Source: Paragonimus skrjabini miyazakii
Taxonomy: Eukaryota > Platyhelminthes > Trematoda > Plagiorchiida > Troglotrematidae
Assembly (NCBI GenBank): GCA_014338405.1
Contig: JTDE01000227.1
Coordinates: 2,351-66,350, forward strand
Length of the DNA: 64,000 nucleotides
Reading direction: 5' to 3'
How positions within the stretch are numbered: the stretch's first letter is position 1; the number at the start of each line of letters is the position of its first letter. The translations under genes were made by a program, and so were the position numbers. Shown here piece by piece: positions 11,534-23,689 of the stretch. The notes beneath the pieces were generated by a model. The model was not told the DNA's origin and ran no database searches. It saw nothing but the letters and a program-made list of their open reading frames with translations.

Positions 11534-12665
11534 TTGTTAGGGAACGTGGTCAGTACTTTCAAATTGAACGCATTGCTGTTTGACAACTTTCAAGCAGCGC
11601 AAGCATCGCTAAATGCCATTTCACATTCTGCTAAGTACTTCGGACTGCGCTTTGCAGCCTGCAAATACAAAGTACTTCTGCAAGATTGCTGTGATTACGC
11701 AGATTCAGTGTTAGATAACGAAGTCATGGAGATTGTTGACCGGTTTGTATATCTGGGAGACTGCATCAGCAGGGGCGGCGAAGGTGGTGGGAATGAAATA
11801 GAGGCGCGTATTTCCAAGGCTAGTGCGGTGTTTACTAATCTGAGGCACTTATGGCGACAGCAAGGTATCTCTCGGAAGCTTGAGGGTCGCGTATATCAGA
11901 CAACAGTGAGCGCTGTATTACTTTACGGCAGCGAAACCTGGCCACTTAGGGTAGAAGACCTGAACCGTCTTCAGGTGTTCGACCACCGATGTCTGCGTCC
12001 AATCGCCCGTATCGGGTGACACCAACGAGTGAGTAACGGGGAGGTTAGGAAGCGGGTGTTTGGTACTGATTGTCAAACGAGTTCTTTCGTTCAGTCCTTA
12101 CACTTGCACAGACTTAGATGGTTAGGTCATGTACTAAGGATGCCAGCTAGTCGTCTGTCACACCGAGCACTGTTTGCCGACGCTGCGAGGTGGACCTGAC
12201 GTAGAGAAATAAAATCGTTCACGAAGGGGTTAGTTACTGTAGATCGGGTTCGTCGCCAGGGCTGGAACCCTCGTGACTCACAGAGTCGGTGGCTTGAGAC
12301 GTTAGGTGAGATGGCGGCTAACCGAGCCTAGTGGAGTGAATGTTATTGTTTGGCCGAATTGTCTGTGAAATGAGTGCAATTAATGACGCGGGGTAGTGAA
12401 AACCGTGATGAAGCTGTCTTGCTGAGGACGCCTTACTGTCACTTACAGCTTGGTTGTTTGTTTGCAGGGCGTAGGCGCCTTGATGTTGTATGTTTGAATG
12501 TAGACGTAGCTATTTTTTGGTGGTTATGTCCCGTCCCCTTCCATTTTTTTCTTCTCTCTTCCTAAACAGGGTTTGTTTCTTCTTCTTCTTCATGGTTGTG
12601 TGGCAGTTAAGCATCAGTGTGAATCCCTGATGTATTGCTGTCTATGATGGTGATGATAATGAATT
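11534..12665 (+). mobile_element. 5'-truncated LINE: reverse transcriptase C-terminus plus 3' UTR
   Basis: The coding remnant reads F-Q-A-A-Q-A-S-L-N, then F-G-L-R-F-A...K-Y-K-V-L-L-Q-D, F-V-Y-L-G-D-C-I-S, F-T-N-L-R-H-L-W-R, L-L-Y-G-S-E-T-W-P-L and F-D-H-R-C-L-R. This is the post-palm, thumb and C-terminal block of an RTE/CR1-like reverse transcriptase. A TGA at 12017 interrupts the frame. Beyond it the same frame still gives R-L-R-W-L-G-H-V-L-R-M and W-L-E-T-L-G-E-M-A with further stops. A pyrimidine-rich 3' UTR and a gatggtgatgat-type tail end the copy near 12665. The catalytic YADD region is missing. It is dead by truncation and stops. Confidence 0.85.
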
Positions 12666-15600
12666 GAACGCATATGGTGCATCAACCGATGAGTGTAGAC
12701 TTTCCGTGGATTAATACAGTTGGTTCTTGCGAAGTCACCACCATAGAGGTAGAATACCGCCATACTTACACTGATTACATTCTTTGGAGATGAAGTTAAA
12801 AACTTGTGTGGACACACAACCTATTATCTAACTAGTCATATCTTGAAACAGTTGCACTGTTGAACTTAAAGGATCGAAAACTTACTCTAGTTGTTACTCA
12901 CAAGATGGAAGTTCAACTCACATCAAGGTGCTGCGCTAAATTGCGCATCCATTATTCAGAGCTATCACTGACCATTGTGGGAACAGCTATTTCCATTTCA
13001 TTAGTTTTGACAGGTTCATACTGGACAGCCTTCATTTTACTTATAACTGAACTGGTAGCTAGAACGCAGTGGCTAAACTTTCTCGGCAATTTGGTCTATC
13101 TAGTTTCAATTTGGGTGGACGAAGAAGTTGGGGGTTCGTCGCGAGAAGAATACAGACGCAAACCAAATAGAGTAGTTCAAGTTAAATTGTGTGTTTCCGT
13201 CAATCCAAGATGCATTTTTTAAATTCACCCATGCTCCCGAGAAATGTGTTACTGCAATCCATTGCAAACTAGCGGCACTCACATTTAGTGATAAATAAGT
13301 TGACTCGACGTTCATATAACTTACTCGAATTTCAAGAGTTTCTCAGTTGGCTTTTTTGCGTTCAGCCTCTCACGTTATCTGCTTGTAACCTAGGTTGAAG
13401 ACGTGTTGGGATTACGTTACACTGCTCCATCAGCTCAGTGTGAGTCAGTTTAGACCATTCAAAAACTTCTCTCTACACGACGACCCTCATCATGATGGAA
13501 TTATGTGTCCAACGGATGTCTTTAGTTTTGTGAAGTAATTATGGTCACTTACTGTCTAAAAGGAACGTTTGGCGTATATCCGTGTAGTGGATATCCCTAC
13601 TTAATCCCACACCCCTGTATCAACCCCCGGGCTATTTGAATACGTGAAGTAAATGTATTTTCTCAAATCTCATTAACAACTCTTAACTGTGGCTCCATAT
13701 TTACTTGTATCTTTTTCATAATATCTGTTGCAGTTGGTAGCTGACTCAGTGTGTCTACTAATCAGGCAGTGCAAACTTAGGTGATAGTGTAATAATGTGT
13801 TATCTGTGCTGCCTTTTGAACCATCTCAATCCGGCTAATACGACCATAAAGTGTGAGTTCTGAGTGATGACTTTAACTGTTCCATATATTCCATAAGTCT
13901 ATGTTACTTCCTTGATTTTTGCAGCCTCCATACCTGTAAGCCTCGTTAGCAAGACTGTACCGTATATTAAATTCAGCAGCTTTCCACGTTGAGGTCGCGC
14001 TATCAGGACGAAGCAATTTACCTACCTGATTTTGTACGACCTTTCGGACTAACAAATATCTCGGGCTACTTTGAAGTAGCAAGTAGTTAAAATGTTAACT
14101 CCCAAATTACATCCGTTAATTCCGCCTTGTCACGGTACTGTGACATTAGGTATTCCGTGAGTGTTTGCTGTGAACAGGAAGTTCTATACATTTCGATAGG
14201 CATTGGAGATTAGTGTTGGTTGTAAAATTTTGGCGAATATCTTGCTGATTTGTTACGATGCTATTATATTTCAGTGCGAAAAGCATGAGATTGTATTCGA
14301 GAATTGGCGTTAATCATACACAATGACAGTATTACCTTGTGGCATTTTTCAAATAAATGTTTTTCCACACTTTGTTTATCATTTGATACAAACGTGAACT
14401 ATTCAAGCATGTAGGCAACATTTGATTATCATCTGGCGTTGTTACTGCCGAAGCATAAACTGAAATACAAAAGGCACATTTGGATCAAGACGACCTATGG
14501 CAATGACACCCGACTACCGAGACAAGGATGTGGGTTCGATTCATGCTCTTATGAATTTTTCTGTCTACAATTAGACAGGTTGAAAGCATCCGGTCTGAGT
14601 GCGACTTGGTCTTTAGCATGGCTGAAGTAAAAGCTGGAAACGCAGTTCCTAGACACCGACAGCTACTGCAACTTGTCGGAATAGATGAAACTCCGGGACC
14701 TTCATGTATTGGTTGGGGGGTGGGTGCTTGCGGCGATCGTTTTCAACGCTTGGTTTCGCGAAGCAGTAGCTTGATAATTCGGTGTGAAAAACTGTGCATC
14801 TGTCGGAAAAACTGACCCCTCGAGGCTAACGCCATGTAGATGTGAGATATCTTGGTGAAACAAACGATTGTAATCTGATTGATTGAGGCTATTCAAACGA
14901 GGCCATTCCTACTAATTGTCTGCATACTGCGGCATCCACAACATTATTGTGAATCGTTTGTTAACTGAAATGGATAATCAGACGCACCTAGTTGATTAGA
15001 CCCCAGCAAATTTCAAGATGCGCCTTTACTTATTTCCAAGTGAATAACACACTGACTAGCTTGGGGTTGGTTACCTGTGCTCAGTTTTACTCAGGTATTT
15101 GGCGACTGAGAAGACTACGCATTCTTCTTTTTCATGTAAATCTGCGGCTGGAGACTCTCGGCGTGCTAGCAAGTACATCATACTGTACTCAGTGGCCCAT
15201 GTGTTCAGTGAATGACTAGTCTTCTCCATGTTGCATTCTTCACGACGACATGCACACTTGTAGATCACGTATGATGTGATAGAATCGTTCTGGCTGTCTT
15301 TCTTAGCAAACACAGAAGGTAACATTGTACCCGACAGGCTACGGAGTTATTTATAATAAACCGTTTGTTTTCGTAGATTTTACAGTTGAACATGATTAGA
15401 TGTCGTCCGTGTACTTTCTGTATAAACATGTTTTTCAATGTGTTTCTTCTCCTTGTGGTACTTATTCCCCCAGGGTAGGTCTCATAGCATCTCCGTTAAT
15501 TTGAAAGTCTCTAGAACTGAACTGTACTTTGTGCGTGCATAGTTTCATAATTGCTTCTAGTTGAGTGTACATGACGGACAAAGGGATATTTTTTAACTCA

Positions 15601-15840
15601 TTACGATTGCATATAAACTTAGGAATCTCATCTAACGGAATATTTGTAAGTAGCTTTTGTATGTCAAATAATTGTCACCACTAATCATTTGGTGAAATTG
15701 TTCGTTTCTTCAAACTTACTCTTCAGTAGTGACTTCTTTATACAGTATCGGTACTGACACCAATGTATCTACGAACTATCCAGCGAGTTTGTTCTGAGAT
15801 AAATTTACCATAGACAAGGTTGTTTGCACCGGAGCGCCCG
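12666..15840. other. Intron sequence with little recognisable content
   Basis: This is part of the long intron or introns between 10652 and 18632. Apart from a tRNA-like promoter pair near 14.5 kb, nothing is supported. An acceptor-like tract before 13736 opens only a 17-codon frame whose phase does not fit. Confidence 0.4.
14486..14550 (+). mobile_element. Possible tRNA-derived SINE head
   Basis: A B-box-like GGTTCGATTC at 14533-14542 follows a loose A-box-like stretch (tatggcaatgac) by about 40 bases, which is the normal spacing of an internal RNA polymerase III promoter. A complete cloverleaf cannot be drawn. It is read as a SINE head or tRNA relic, not a working tRNA gene. Confidence 0.35.
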
Positions 15841-15934
15841 GATCTTGTGTTTTAGGTAGTCAGTCATCGTCATCACCATCATTGTCATAATGGCCCTGGA
15901 CCTGACCAGAAGGTACTGTAGCTCAGACCGCCGT

Positions 15935-16180
15935 TGACATTAATACTGACGTGGAATAAATTAGAAGAGTTTACTAGAAGACTGGAAATTAATAAAAGAA
16001 GACTCGGCGGAAGAGTTAGAAATGACATGATTGCAAGTATGCCATTGACTGTGGCACACTCTCATCTTGGATTACGTTTCGAGCTACCAGATTTGAATTA
16101 TCACGAGGACCTTAACCAGGAAGACATCACCTACCCACTTTACTCATTGGAACATAGAGGGCCTTCATACTTCGCTACTT
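15935..16180 (+). repeat. Dispersed repeat, copy 2 (first copy about 2545-2790)
   Basis: The stretch matches the 2.5-2.8 kb repeat, including gccattgactg and the cccactttactca block. The surrounding catcgtcatcaccatcattgtcat run just upstream (15865-15890) resembles an inverted retroelement tail. The open frame through it is attributed to the repeat. Confidence 0.45.
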
Positions 16181-16330
16181 GATTGTTATTTGACCACCAC
16201 GTGATGGCGTGACATATTGTTTCCTGAAATCTTGAACCCATTATTTCGTTTCATTAGTAACATATATTCTCATAGCAGCCCAAAAATATTCGCGGGATCG
16301 TCTTCTACATTTTCTGGTTACCATCTTGTT

Positions 16331-16430
16331 NNNNNNNNNNNNNNNNNNNNNNNNNNNNNNNNNNNNNNNNNNNNNNNNNNNNNNNNNNNNNNNNNNNNNN
16401 NNNNNNNNNNNNNNNNNNNNNNNNNNNNNN
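16331..16430. other. Assembly gap of 100 N
   Basis: Exactly 100 unknown bases, the usual placeholder for a scaffold gap of unestimated size. It lies in the 10652-18632 interval, so missing exons of the large gene could be hidden in it. Confidence 1.
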
Positions 16431-17323
16431 TTTTATCTATGGGTGCCACACCGGATCTTTAGTTTGGTTCTGAAATCGTTGATTCCGTGTTTAATCAGTC
16501 GGTGTAACATTGTGGAATGTGTCGGACATAAAAAGCTTTATTGCTCAGCCTAGCGTTTTCGAAAATGATGTGCTTTATTCACAATTTTAACTTCTATCAA
16601 GTTATGCTCTTTTTCTGAAGTGTGACGCGAATGTTTTGGTTGATGGAACTAGTTTCAAACTGGGCTCTGTATCGTTGACAGACCAGTTATTTTCTGTTAC
16701 GCAAAACTACACTCCAAAATGAAGTGTTCCCTGTTCTTCCTAGATGAACTCAACTGAGAATAAATTGTTTATACATTTATCGGTGTTGTTTGGAAATATG
16801 TTAATCACCGTATCTTAAGGGAAGGAGGATAGCCTTTACGTGCCTTCTTGAAGAGTTTCTTATCATGTTTAATGCGAGAAGCACATTCGGTAAACGTACA
16901 TTCGACGATTGCGGACAGAGGTTTGCAAGCATAATAAGTACCTTTAATCGCCAAACACCTGCTTGAAACCAGACACAGAGAAACTACTTACTTAGAAGCA
17001 CAAGGGAATACGCTACGCAATTTACTGTGGTTTTATCATTTAAACACATTTGTCCATCCCTCTGTGTTCACAAACAGTTTGCATCGACATTACGGCTGTC
17101 CGATCAGGTGAGCGATTAACTGAACTGATACTTGCGATGACTTAGTCCGGATATCCATTACTTAGTTTGTTCGTAAGTGATTGTGTTCGCAAGCCCCGCT
17201 TGTTGCTTGTGCCCACTTTGCGAGTTCAACTGGTTTGATAAGACATATATGCGCTAGAACTTTGATAATCAGCCGAGGCTATTGACCGTCTTCAAAAACA
17301 TCACATGATGCACTGTTTTGCAG

Positions 17324-17409
17324 AACGCCAACCTACCCTGCCTGCTCTTATTCCAGTTGTTATCAATTGCTTACATGAACTCATCACCGTCCACGATGCC
17401 TTTCGTTGT
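17324..17409 (+). CDS. Candidate exon, 28 codons, phase 1 to 0
   Basis: Acceptor cactgttttgcag opens a phase-1 frame reading R-Q-P-T-L-P-A-L-I-P-V-V-I-N-C-L-H-E-L-I and onward to a TGA at about 17456. A weak donor, gtatca, at 17410 would give phase 0. That is exactly the link needed between the exon ending at 10652 (phase 1) and the exon starting at 18632 (phase 0). The content is hydrophobic and helical, unlike the neighbouring polar exons, and the donor is poor. It could instead be a transposon remnant. Confidence 0.33.
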
Positions 17410-18631
17410 GTATCAAATTGGCAACTTGCTGATATATGCCGGCAGATCAAAGCATGACTTGTATTAAAAGATTCTCTTTTTTTACCGTCAGTTCACTCTT
17501 CATGCGAAAAGAGGTTTGACAGATCACTTCTAGTCCCATTAACGGCAATTACGAAGCACCTGTCTCGAGTGGAAGTTTCATGCTTGAAGTGAATCAACTG
17601 TCACAACTAGAACTTACGGCCCTTCGGTCTCAAAACGAGTGTACATCCTTATTTTGCGCGATGTTAATTTCTAAATCTTTAAGCGCAGCTTTTTGCAGAA
17701 AGTCAAAAGGGTGAACTTTTTTTTTTACACAAAAGCTTGAAGTTAAAATGGGGCAAGCTATTTTTTTATCGTACGCCTGTCAGAAGTTTTTTTCAAAGTT
17801 TATTTTAAAACTGCTGCGTGTATTGTCGTGATCTAATTTTGTCAGTGTTTCTGTGACACACTTAAACATTTTGTCATCCGTAAAATGATAGTTTCGTACA
17901 TCGCATCATTTGATGTTAAATGAGCCTGTGTTGTTTTTCCCTTCTGTCCTTCCACATTAGTTACACACCGTGTTAGCTGTTTGGTAACATGGTGGCATGA
18001 CAACAGGTAGTATTAGGGTAATGAAACACTTGAAATTTGAGCCGGGTTGTAGATTTTCTGGTCTATAATATGCATTCGTAAAGATGGGGCGAAATTTGTC
18101 CAAACATAAATCGTGCAATATCAGCTTACTGTCTTCTTTATTCAAATTCTTGACAGGAAACGAATGTTTCAAACTTCATAGATCAATTATTGCTCGTATT
18201 ACCTCATTGCATAATGAACAGTTTTGTGGAAATTGTTCACATCAACTCGCACGTTACGACTTGGCTATTCCCTAAAAGCTTGTTATTCTGGCTCAGAATA
18301 TGGCTATATCAAGTAACGTTTAGTCAAACGCGTCGCTCCGTGTACACTAATGAAGTTCTCAATCAACCAAAGAACATTCAGTGCTTGTACTGTGAGTTCA
18401 TTGCATTTGAAAAAATGGAGTATGTACCAACAAACTCCGGACATGATTCATGGACATGCAAATATTTGATTACCAAGCTTCAACTTTTAACATGTAGTGT
18501 TCTTCTGTGCAATATTTTTTGTCACGCAGATGTTCATTTGTTGCATGCGTTTGGACGCCGGATGCTTATGAATCGACGTTTTTATTTTCGTCTGATCTCA
18601 ATTTTGTACCTTTTTAGACGTATCTTTTCAG

Positions 18632-19267
18632 GCCATCAGTCATGGTTCGTTTGTTTCGAGCCCTGAACCGGGGGAGGACGATTACGAAAACCGTTTTCTA
18701 GGTCATGAGAAGCATTTATCTTTATCCGGGAATCTATACTCTTTGCGATCCGAATCCCCTTTGGTTGCATTAACAGACGGAATTCTGGACGCCCTCGAAA
18801 GTGATGAAGAAGCTATTAATTCCAAAGAATGTCCCGATTTAGACGTTGCTGTTAACTCTTCCATGAAAAACTCAGAAAAATCCGACTCTGCCAACTCCAC
18901 TACGAATATTACTCAAAGTGAGGAGTTGCTTTTGTCAGTGGAAAATCAAGTAGACGCTGGTTCAAGGCAGTCTGTTGATATAGAGGAAATTTATCTCACA
19001 ACTAGTCAGTCCATGACAAAACTTCGTCAGCACACGGATTGTGTACGGAAAGCCACAGAATCAGCCGAACGCGAGCTTCATAAACAACTGGATAATCTTT
19101 CAATATCATTGGATACCACAGAAATTCCACACACTTGCTTACCACCAGAACCTCGAGAGCGTACGATGAAAATGCCAGTTTCTGATGCATCTAAGCCGGA
19201 ACTTTCCCCCGGTCAAGTTTCATTCTCGTCAAGAGTTCCGCCTTCACACTTCTGCACTTGTAGTGAG
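18632..19267 (+). CDS. Longest exon of the large gene, 212 codons, phase 0 to 0
   Basis: Acceptor gacgtatcttttcag and donor gtgagc enclose 636 open bases. The start, A-I-S-H-G-S-F-V-S-S-P-E-P-G-E-D-D-Y, is acidic. The middle is Ser/Asn/Glu-rich. Around residues 120-160 of the exon there is a heptad-like segment (S-V-D-I-E-E-I-Y...M-T-K-L-R-Q-H...E-R-E-L-H-K-Q-L-D-N-L) that should form a short coiled coil. The end has S-P-G-Q-V-S-F-S-S-R. Overlapping open frames in other phases lack splice support. Confidence 0.75.
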
Positions 19268-19347
19268 GTGAGCAGTTTTCACACGCCAGACTGATCTGTT
19301 TTCTTCATTTTGTCTTCACTAAACCTATGGATTAAAATACTTTGCAG

Positions 19348-19419
19348 AACGTTGGTGTAAACTTTCTAGAACCGAGTCGAGCAAACCTTCCCTCAATGGT
19401 CAATATATTGCATCTGTTT
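19348..19419 (+). CDS. Candidate small exon, 24 codons, phase 0 to 0
   Basis: Acceptor aaaatactttgcag is followed by N-V-G-V-N-F-L-E-P-S-R-A-N-L-P-S. A gtgcgc donor at 19420 would keep phase 0, consistent with neighbours on both sides. The donor is weak and the segment short, so this may be chance. Confidence 0.3.
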
Positions 19420-19609
19420 GTGCGCATGCTGACTGTTATCTACCAATTAGAAAACTCCTTTTGTGCGTTTTGGACGTTGGGCCCATCATCCCGTCTGCGC
19501 ACAATTATTAGTGTTGACTGTTTCTTTAAAGGAAAGCTTTAATCCGGCTGCTTCCTTCAACCTCAGAAACGTCAACCGCAATTAATGAAACTTTTAATCT
19601 TTTCCATAG

Positions 19610-19776
19610 TGCTCATCGTCAACATTTACAGCAGTACTTAAAAACAATGTCAAACTGTTAGACACCAATGACAAGAACAAACTCTACTTTGAAGCTGACC
19701 AAAAAAGAATCCCTGTGTATAAATCACAGTCAGGTTCTATATCCCTTTCAAACAAACAGCTGAGCGACGGTTGGAC
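19610..19776 (+). CDS. Exon of the large gene, about 53-55 codons, phase 0 start
   Basis: A strong acceptor, taatcttttccatag, opens a frame starting C-S-S-S-T-F-T-A-V-L and continuing through a charged part, D-T-N-D-K-N-K-L-Y-F-E-A-D-Q-K-R, to S-N-K-Q-L-S-D-G-W. A stop (TAA) at 19778-19780 follows, so a donor is needed just before it. The choices are gtaata at 19777 (phase 2) or gttgga at 19770 (phase 1). Only the second would fit the next candidate exon, so the 3' boundary is uncertain. Confidence 0.5.
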
Positions 19777-19986
19777 GTAATACAGCATCAGTAAGATAGA
19801 GGCCTCCGTCAATGGCTTCACTAGTTGCACTTACTTCGTATGTTTTTTAACTAAACATCTACAGCATTTACTCCCCCGCTATCTCCCTTAATATTTCGGG
19901 CCAAATTGTGAGTGGGCTATAGCAGGACTTCTATCCAAGAGATGAACATGATCTATCGATCTTAGCCTAGTAGTGACTGTTGCAGA

Positions 19987-20157
19987 TGTTGCTGCACACT
20001 CACTTTCAACTTTTATGCTTAATGCAGAGTGTAGACCAGTTGACGTTTCATGTTTCAGTTTAGAAATTATCAGAAATTTGGCCTCATTCATGTCCTATCC
20101 TATCTCGAAATCAAAGCTTTATATTCATTCCTCAGTTGACTGGCAATCAAACTCAGT
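19987..20157 (+). CDS. Candidate exon, about 56 codons
   Basis: The frame is open through V-A-A-H-S-L-S-T-F-M-L-N and F-S-L-E-I-I-R-N-L-A-S-F to V-D-W-Q-S-N-S, with an acceptor tgactgttgcag before 19987 and a possible gtatca donor at 20158. The phases would be 1 to 0, which would lead correctly into 22064. The open frame itself runs on to a TGA at 20201, and both splice sites are mediocre. Confidence 0.33.
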
Positions 20158-20199
20158 ATCATTTACCAATATTTCTGATACTGTTAAAGACGACGTTTA

Positions 20200-22063
20200 T
20201 TGAAAAGGCTTCGAATAGGGAAGTCAAAGGGATTCATGTGAACGAAACATGTTGAAAAAAATTCCCATGCATACTATCAACTAAATACTACAGACTAACA
20301 GCGTATGATGAAGAAAGCGTTGATTAGAGATGATCACAACGATGTAGGAGGGTCATTCTTTTTTAGTCATTATTTTTGTTTTCATAGCCGGGCTAAACTA
20401 GTATTTCTGACCATGTAGACTTGTGGGCACTCGTGGATTTTAACTGCTTTAACTGGAATGCTGTCAAAATTACTAGAATCCCCTTAACCCTGACAAATAT
20501 TTTGACTGGTTTGCTCCTTCTTAATTCACAAACATTGAATTTTGCATACTGATTTGAGCCTGCCCGCTATGTACACTCTTATTCGGACCGTACCTCGAAT
20601 CCTTGAAGTCGCCGTATTGAGATCACTTAATCATTGAGTTCACAATAGACATACCTCATTATTTTTCTGAAGAAGCTCAATCCAGACCACATGTAAATGA
20701 TGCTTAAGTTGTGTGAACTTTTCTAAACTTCAGAAGCCATGGATTAATGTCAGTTTGCCACTACTAACATACTCTAGCTGATCAACTCGACCTCATTCCG
20801 ATGCACGTTTTTATAGTGGATTGGCTAAAAAAGATTTTTTAAACGAGAGCCAAGGTGAAACGGCTGCGTCTTTCGAACTGTAACGCTACTAATTTATTAC
20901 ACTTTGTTACCACTAAAAACAATGCAGTAGGTTTTGTGAATTCGTTCTAAAATCATGGCAATGGGATATTGATTGGATCCCAGTAAAAAAAACTTTTTTG
21001 TCTGTTTTGAAAGTGATTCAGCTGTGTGACTATTGTAGATGTTTGTGGCTGTACACGCGAACATAACTGTTCGGCAATATCTGCCGTTATTTTGAAGTTT
21101 CACATGGAGTTGCACTATTGGCAGTACACGGCATGGTAACGAATCGTTTAAGTGGTAAATGGCCATCTCGGAGAACAACCGAAAACCAACGGCATCCCTG
21201 CTCCCAATCATAAATCTACTGGGTTGTTGTTCATGACTGCTGTTTAGTAGTGTAACATACAAGTCGACCGTTTCTAGTCTGGTTGTCCGTTACACTTGCG
21301 GACCAACTTTCAGGCAACGTTGAGGCACTGGGGGACAGCGTTCTTGTGAAGTAGGGAGTTCCAGCAACAGTCTTGTAAAAGGAAACAACATGAACAAGCA
21401 TGAAATAAAGGCCAAGTAAGTCATGCGCACGATTTAAACCAACAAAACTTAAACACAGCAGCACGCTCTGTTACACACTTCACATTCAAACCATGCGCGC
21501 ATGCCGGTATCGACCGCACGTTACAGTAGTTTGCAGTAGTGATTTACACGCCTACTCTACGTGTTCCATGGTAACCGAAAGTAAAATTCTGAATCATCTG
21601 AGAAATACATTACTGCTGATCTCAAATCAATTGAACAGAACTCAAATCTAGTGTTTCTTTTTTGTGTGGGTCAGTCGAAGTAAATTCTTGTTATAATTTC
21701 ACTCAGACTTATGTCTTTCTCCCTCAACCTCACTATTTGCAACTGCCAGTTTACTTTCGAGATATCGGTGAACCTCGTCTCTGTAAAGCATATTAGTGAT
21801 GTCTACAGAAAGTGATTGAAACGGAAGGGGCCACAACTGAGAGCAAACCATGGTTTATCCTAAGGACTTTTATAGTGTGATACATTTGGGAACCTAGACT
21901 ATCGTAATCTCTTTTGCCACCGTGCGAATTGGTGACACGTTACTGTCTATAGCCACTTGTATTCTGCGGTGTGAATTTATGAAAATTGGTATGTCCCGAT
22001 TATTACGCTTGAATATGCTTGATGTCGTTTGTTGTACATTTTCCCGAATATTCTGTTACTCAG
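20200..22063. other. Intron sequence without supported features
   Basis: Two minus-strand open frames (20897-21262 and 21231-21464) overlap here, but they show no motif, no splice context and no codon structure, so they are not called as genes. Confidence 0.4.
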
Positions 22064-22304
22064 AGTCAGGGCGAAGAAAAATCAGTTGAAATGAAAATTG
22101 GTCTAGATTCATCTTCTTGGGCTTCATCAACCTCTAATACGTGTGCAGACATTCTGACTCCAACAAATGAAGTGCAGTCATTCGCCAAATCAAACGATCT
22201 ACTGCGATTGGGCTTGTGCTTTTCTAGTGACGACGATAAAATTGCTTCAAACCAAACAGTGCAGAATTCAGTGCAACAGTCTACAAGCAGGCTTGATTCT
22301 CAAG
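22064..22304 (+). CDS. Exon of the large gene, 80 codons, phase 0 to 1
   Basis: Acceptor tattctgttactcag and donor gttagt bound the exon. The reading is S-Q-G-E-E-K-S-V-E-M-K then Ser/Thr-rich, with an acidic C-F-S-S-D-D-D-K-I-A. It ends on the first base of a codon (CAA G), and the next exon supplies the matching two bases after a short intron of 127 bases. Confidence 0.7.
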
Positions 22305-22431
22305 GTTAGTATTTGGAATCACCTAGTGGTTAGTTTGCATGGAAGAATAAATTTTATCCAATCATATCTATTCTCTATGTTGAAATGTTCACGTGGAACT
22401 AACGTGTACACTGAAACTTTTTTTCTTATAG

Positions 22432-22599
22432 ATTCGTTAACACCACGAACCAATTCTCCTCAGTTTACTGATCCTACGTTCCTCTCTGCTATCACTAACG
22501 TAACACCAATACCATCTACATCTCGAACGAAAACAGGTGATTTCGATGGGAAAAATCTCGATACTAAACGTAGTAGTATTATCATGGGTAACAGGCAGG
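22432..22599 (+). CDS. Exon of the large gene, 56 codons, phase 1 to 1
   Basis: Acceptor tttttttcttatag and strong donor gtaagc. The split codon G|AT gives Asp, then S-L-T-P-R-T-N-S-P-Q-F-T-D-P, then T-P-I-P-S-T-S-R-T-K-T, all Ser/Thr/Pro-rich. It ends with a single G, matching the exon at 24965. Confidence 0.7.
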
Positions 22600-22844
22600 G
22601 TAAGCACATTCTTTTTCTGTTTCGTTTTTGTAAGTGCGTCATTTTTCTTTTTCCGTGACTGAACGAGGCTAATAGTACTGTATTATTTGGTGCCGGATAT
22701 CTTTCACTATACGTGGGGAATGTCCAACTTGCTTTGAATTGCTCAGAAATGTATACCCTTTCACCGTAATATAGATTACACACCATTATCCTTTTTTATC
22801 GTTTGTATAAATTGGTTTAAGTGTCTGTTTATTTTTTTTTCTAG

Positions 22845-22894
22845 CTGTTGCAATTGCTTTTTGTCACGAACGGAAATCGACTAGCCGTTTTTGA
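22845..22894 (+). CDS. Possible alternative terminal exon, 16 codons plus stop
   Basis: A very strong polypyrimidine tract (attttttttttctag) opens in the right phase after 22599. It codes A-V-A-I-A-F-C-H-E-R-K-S-T-S-R-F and then stops at TGA (22892-22894). If used it would end a short isoform here. It may equally be a decoy acceptor. Confidence 0.25.
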
Positions 22895-23544
22895 TTGGCT
22901 TACTGATCCGTGGGCATCCACCACATCCACAGAAAGGTTGGACGGCTATTTTGCCGCTTACTCACTAGCCGCTGATCCAGTTTTCTGACATGCGTGGAGC
23001 TAGTAGGACATTACTACGTCTAAGTCGCCCAACACCGCTTTGCTAAAGGTTGCTTGGAATAACTACTTGCAAACTTCCCTCTCAGCTCCCTTGATAATCG
23101 CAGTAGGTGATTGTTACTTTGTATACCAACTAGAAAGTGCTAATCGATTTTAGTTCAGCAGCTAGGGAATTCAGCTCACATACCTTTTTACAACTCCGGT
23201 GAAATCGACCTCATAGTCTAGTAGACACGTTTCTAGAACGCCATTTTGACACTTGCTTACAAATAGCGTGTTGTTCCATTTGTCAACTCATCTAGTGTGA
23301 ACACTGGCGGCCACTGGAACCGGTCATGCAGCAGTAGACAGGTGATTTGATTTCGTTGGATCTGGTTACAATCGAACACGCTGTCCATCACTGCTGCTTG
23401 CCACCAAGAGTAACTTCTTGTAAGAAAATTTCTCAAGCCTTTCTTAGGTCATGGTGGATGAAGTATAGTTTGCATGCCTAGTGCAAGTGACTGATCAATT
23501 TCAGCCTATGAGGCTGCGAAGCGTAACAACTAAGGAAAGTATTG

Positions 23545-23640
23545 GTAAATCGATTGAGAATAACACAGCGTTACAAGCAAGTTGTAATACTCTACGTTTC
23601 AACCAACTCGAGTAGCCTTCCTCAAGAGTGTTTTAATCAA
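23545..23640 (+). repeat. Third copy of the 25.8 kb inverted-repeat unit
   Basis: The bases from aaatcgattgagaataacac through tctacgtttcaacca to cctcaagagtgtt match the left arm of the inverted repeat at 25798-25889 in the same orientation. The unit is therefore mobile or dispersed, not a one-off palindrome. Confidence 0.6.
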
Positions 23641-23689
23641 AACCACACTAAAGAAAGTAGTTCGCCTGTCATTGTGCAACCCAGGCGAC

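Noticed and set aside
12860..13222. Open frame of 120 codons with a membrane-like stretch
   Set aside because: No splice sites fit the gene, the start codon would be TTG, and an overlapping minus-strand frame covers part of it. Likely chance in a long intron.
18190..18666. Open frame of 158 codons overlapping the start of the 18632 exon
   Set aside because: It uses another phase than the exon, runs through its acceptor and has no donor or acceptor of its own.
20897..21464. Two overlapping minus-strand open frames
   Set aside because: No motif, no splice context, and the composition looks like translated non-coding DNA.
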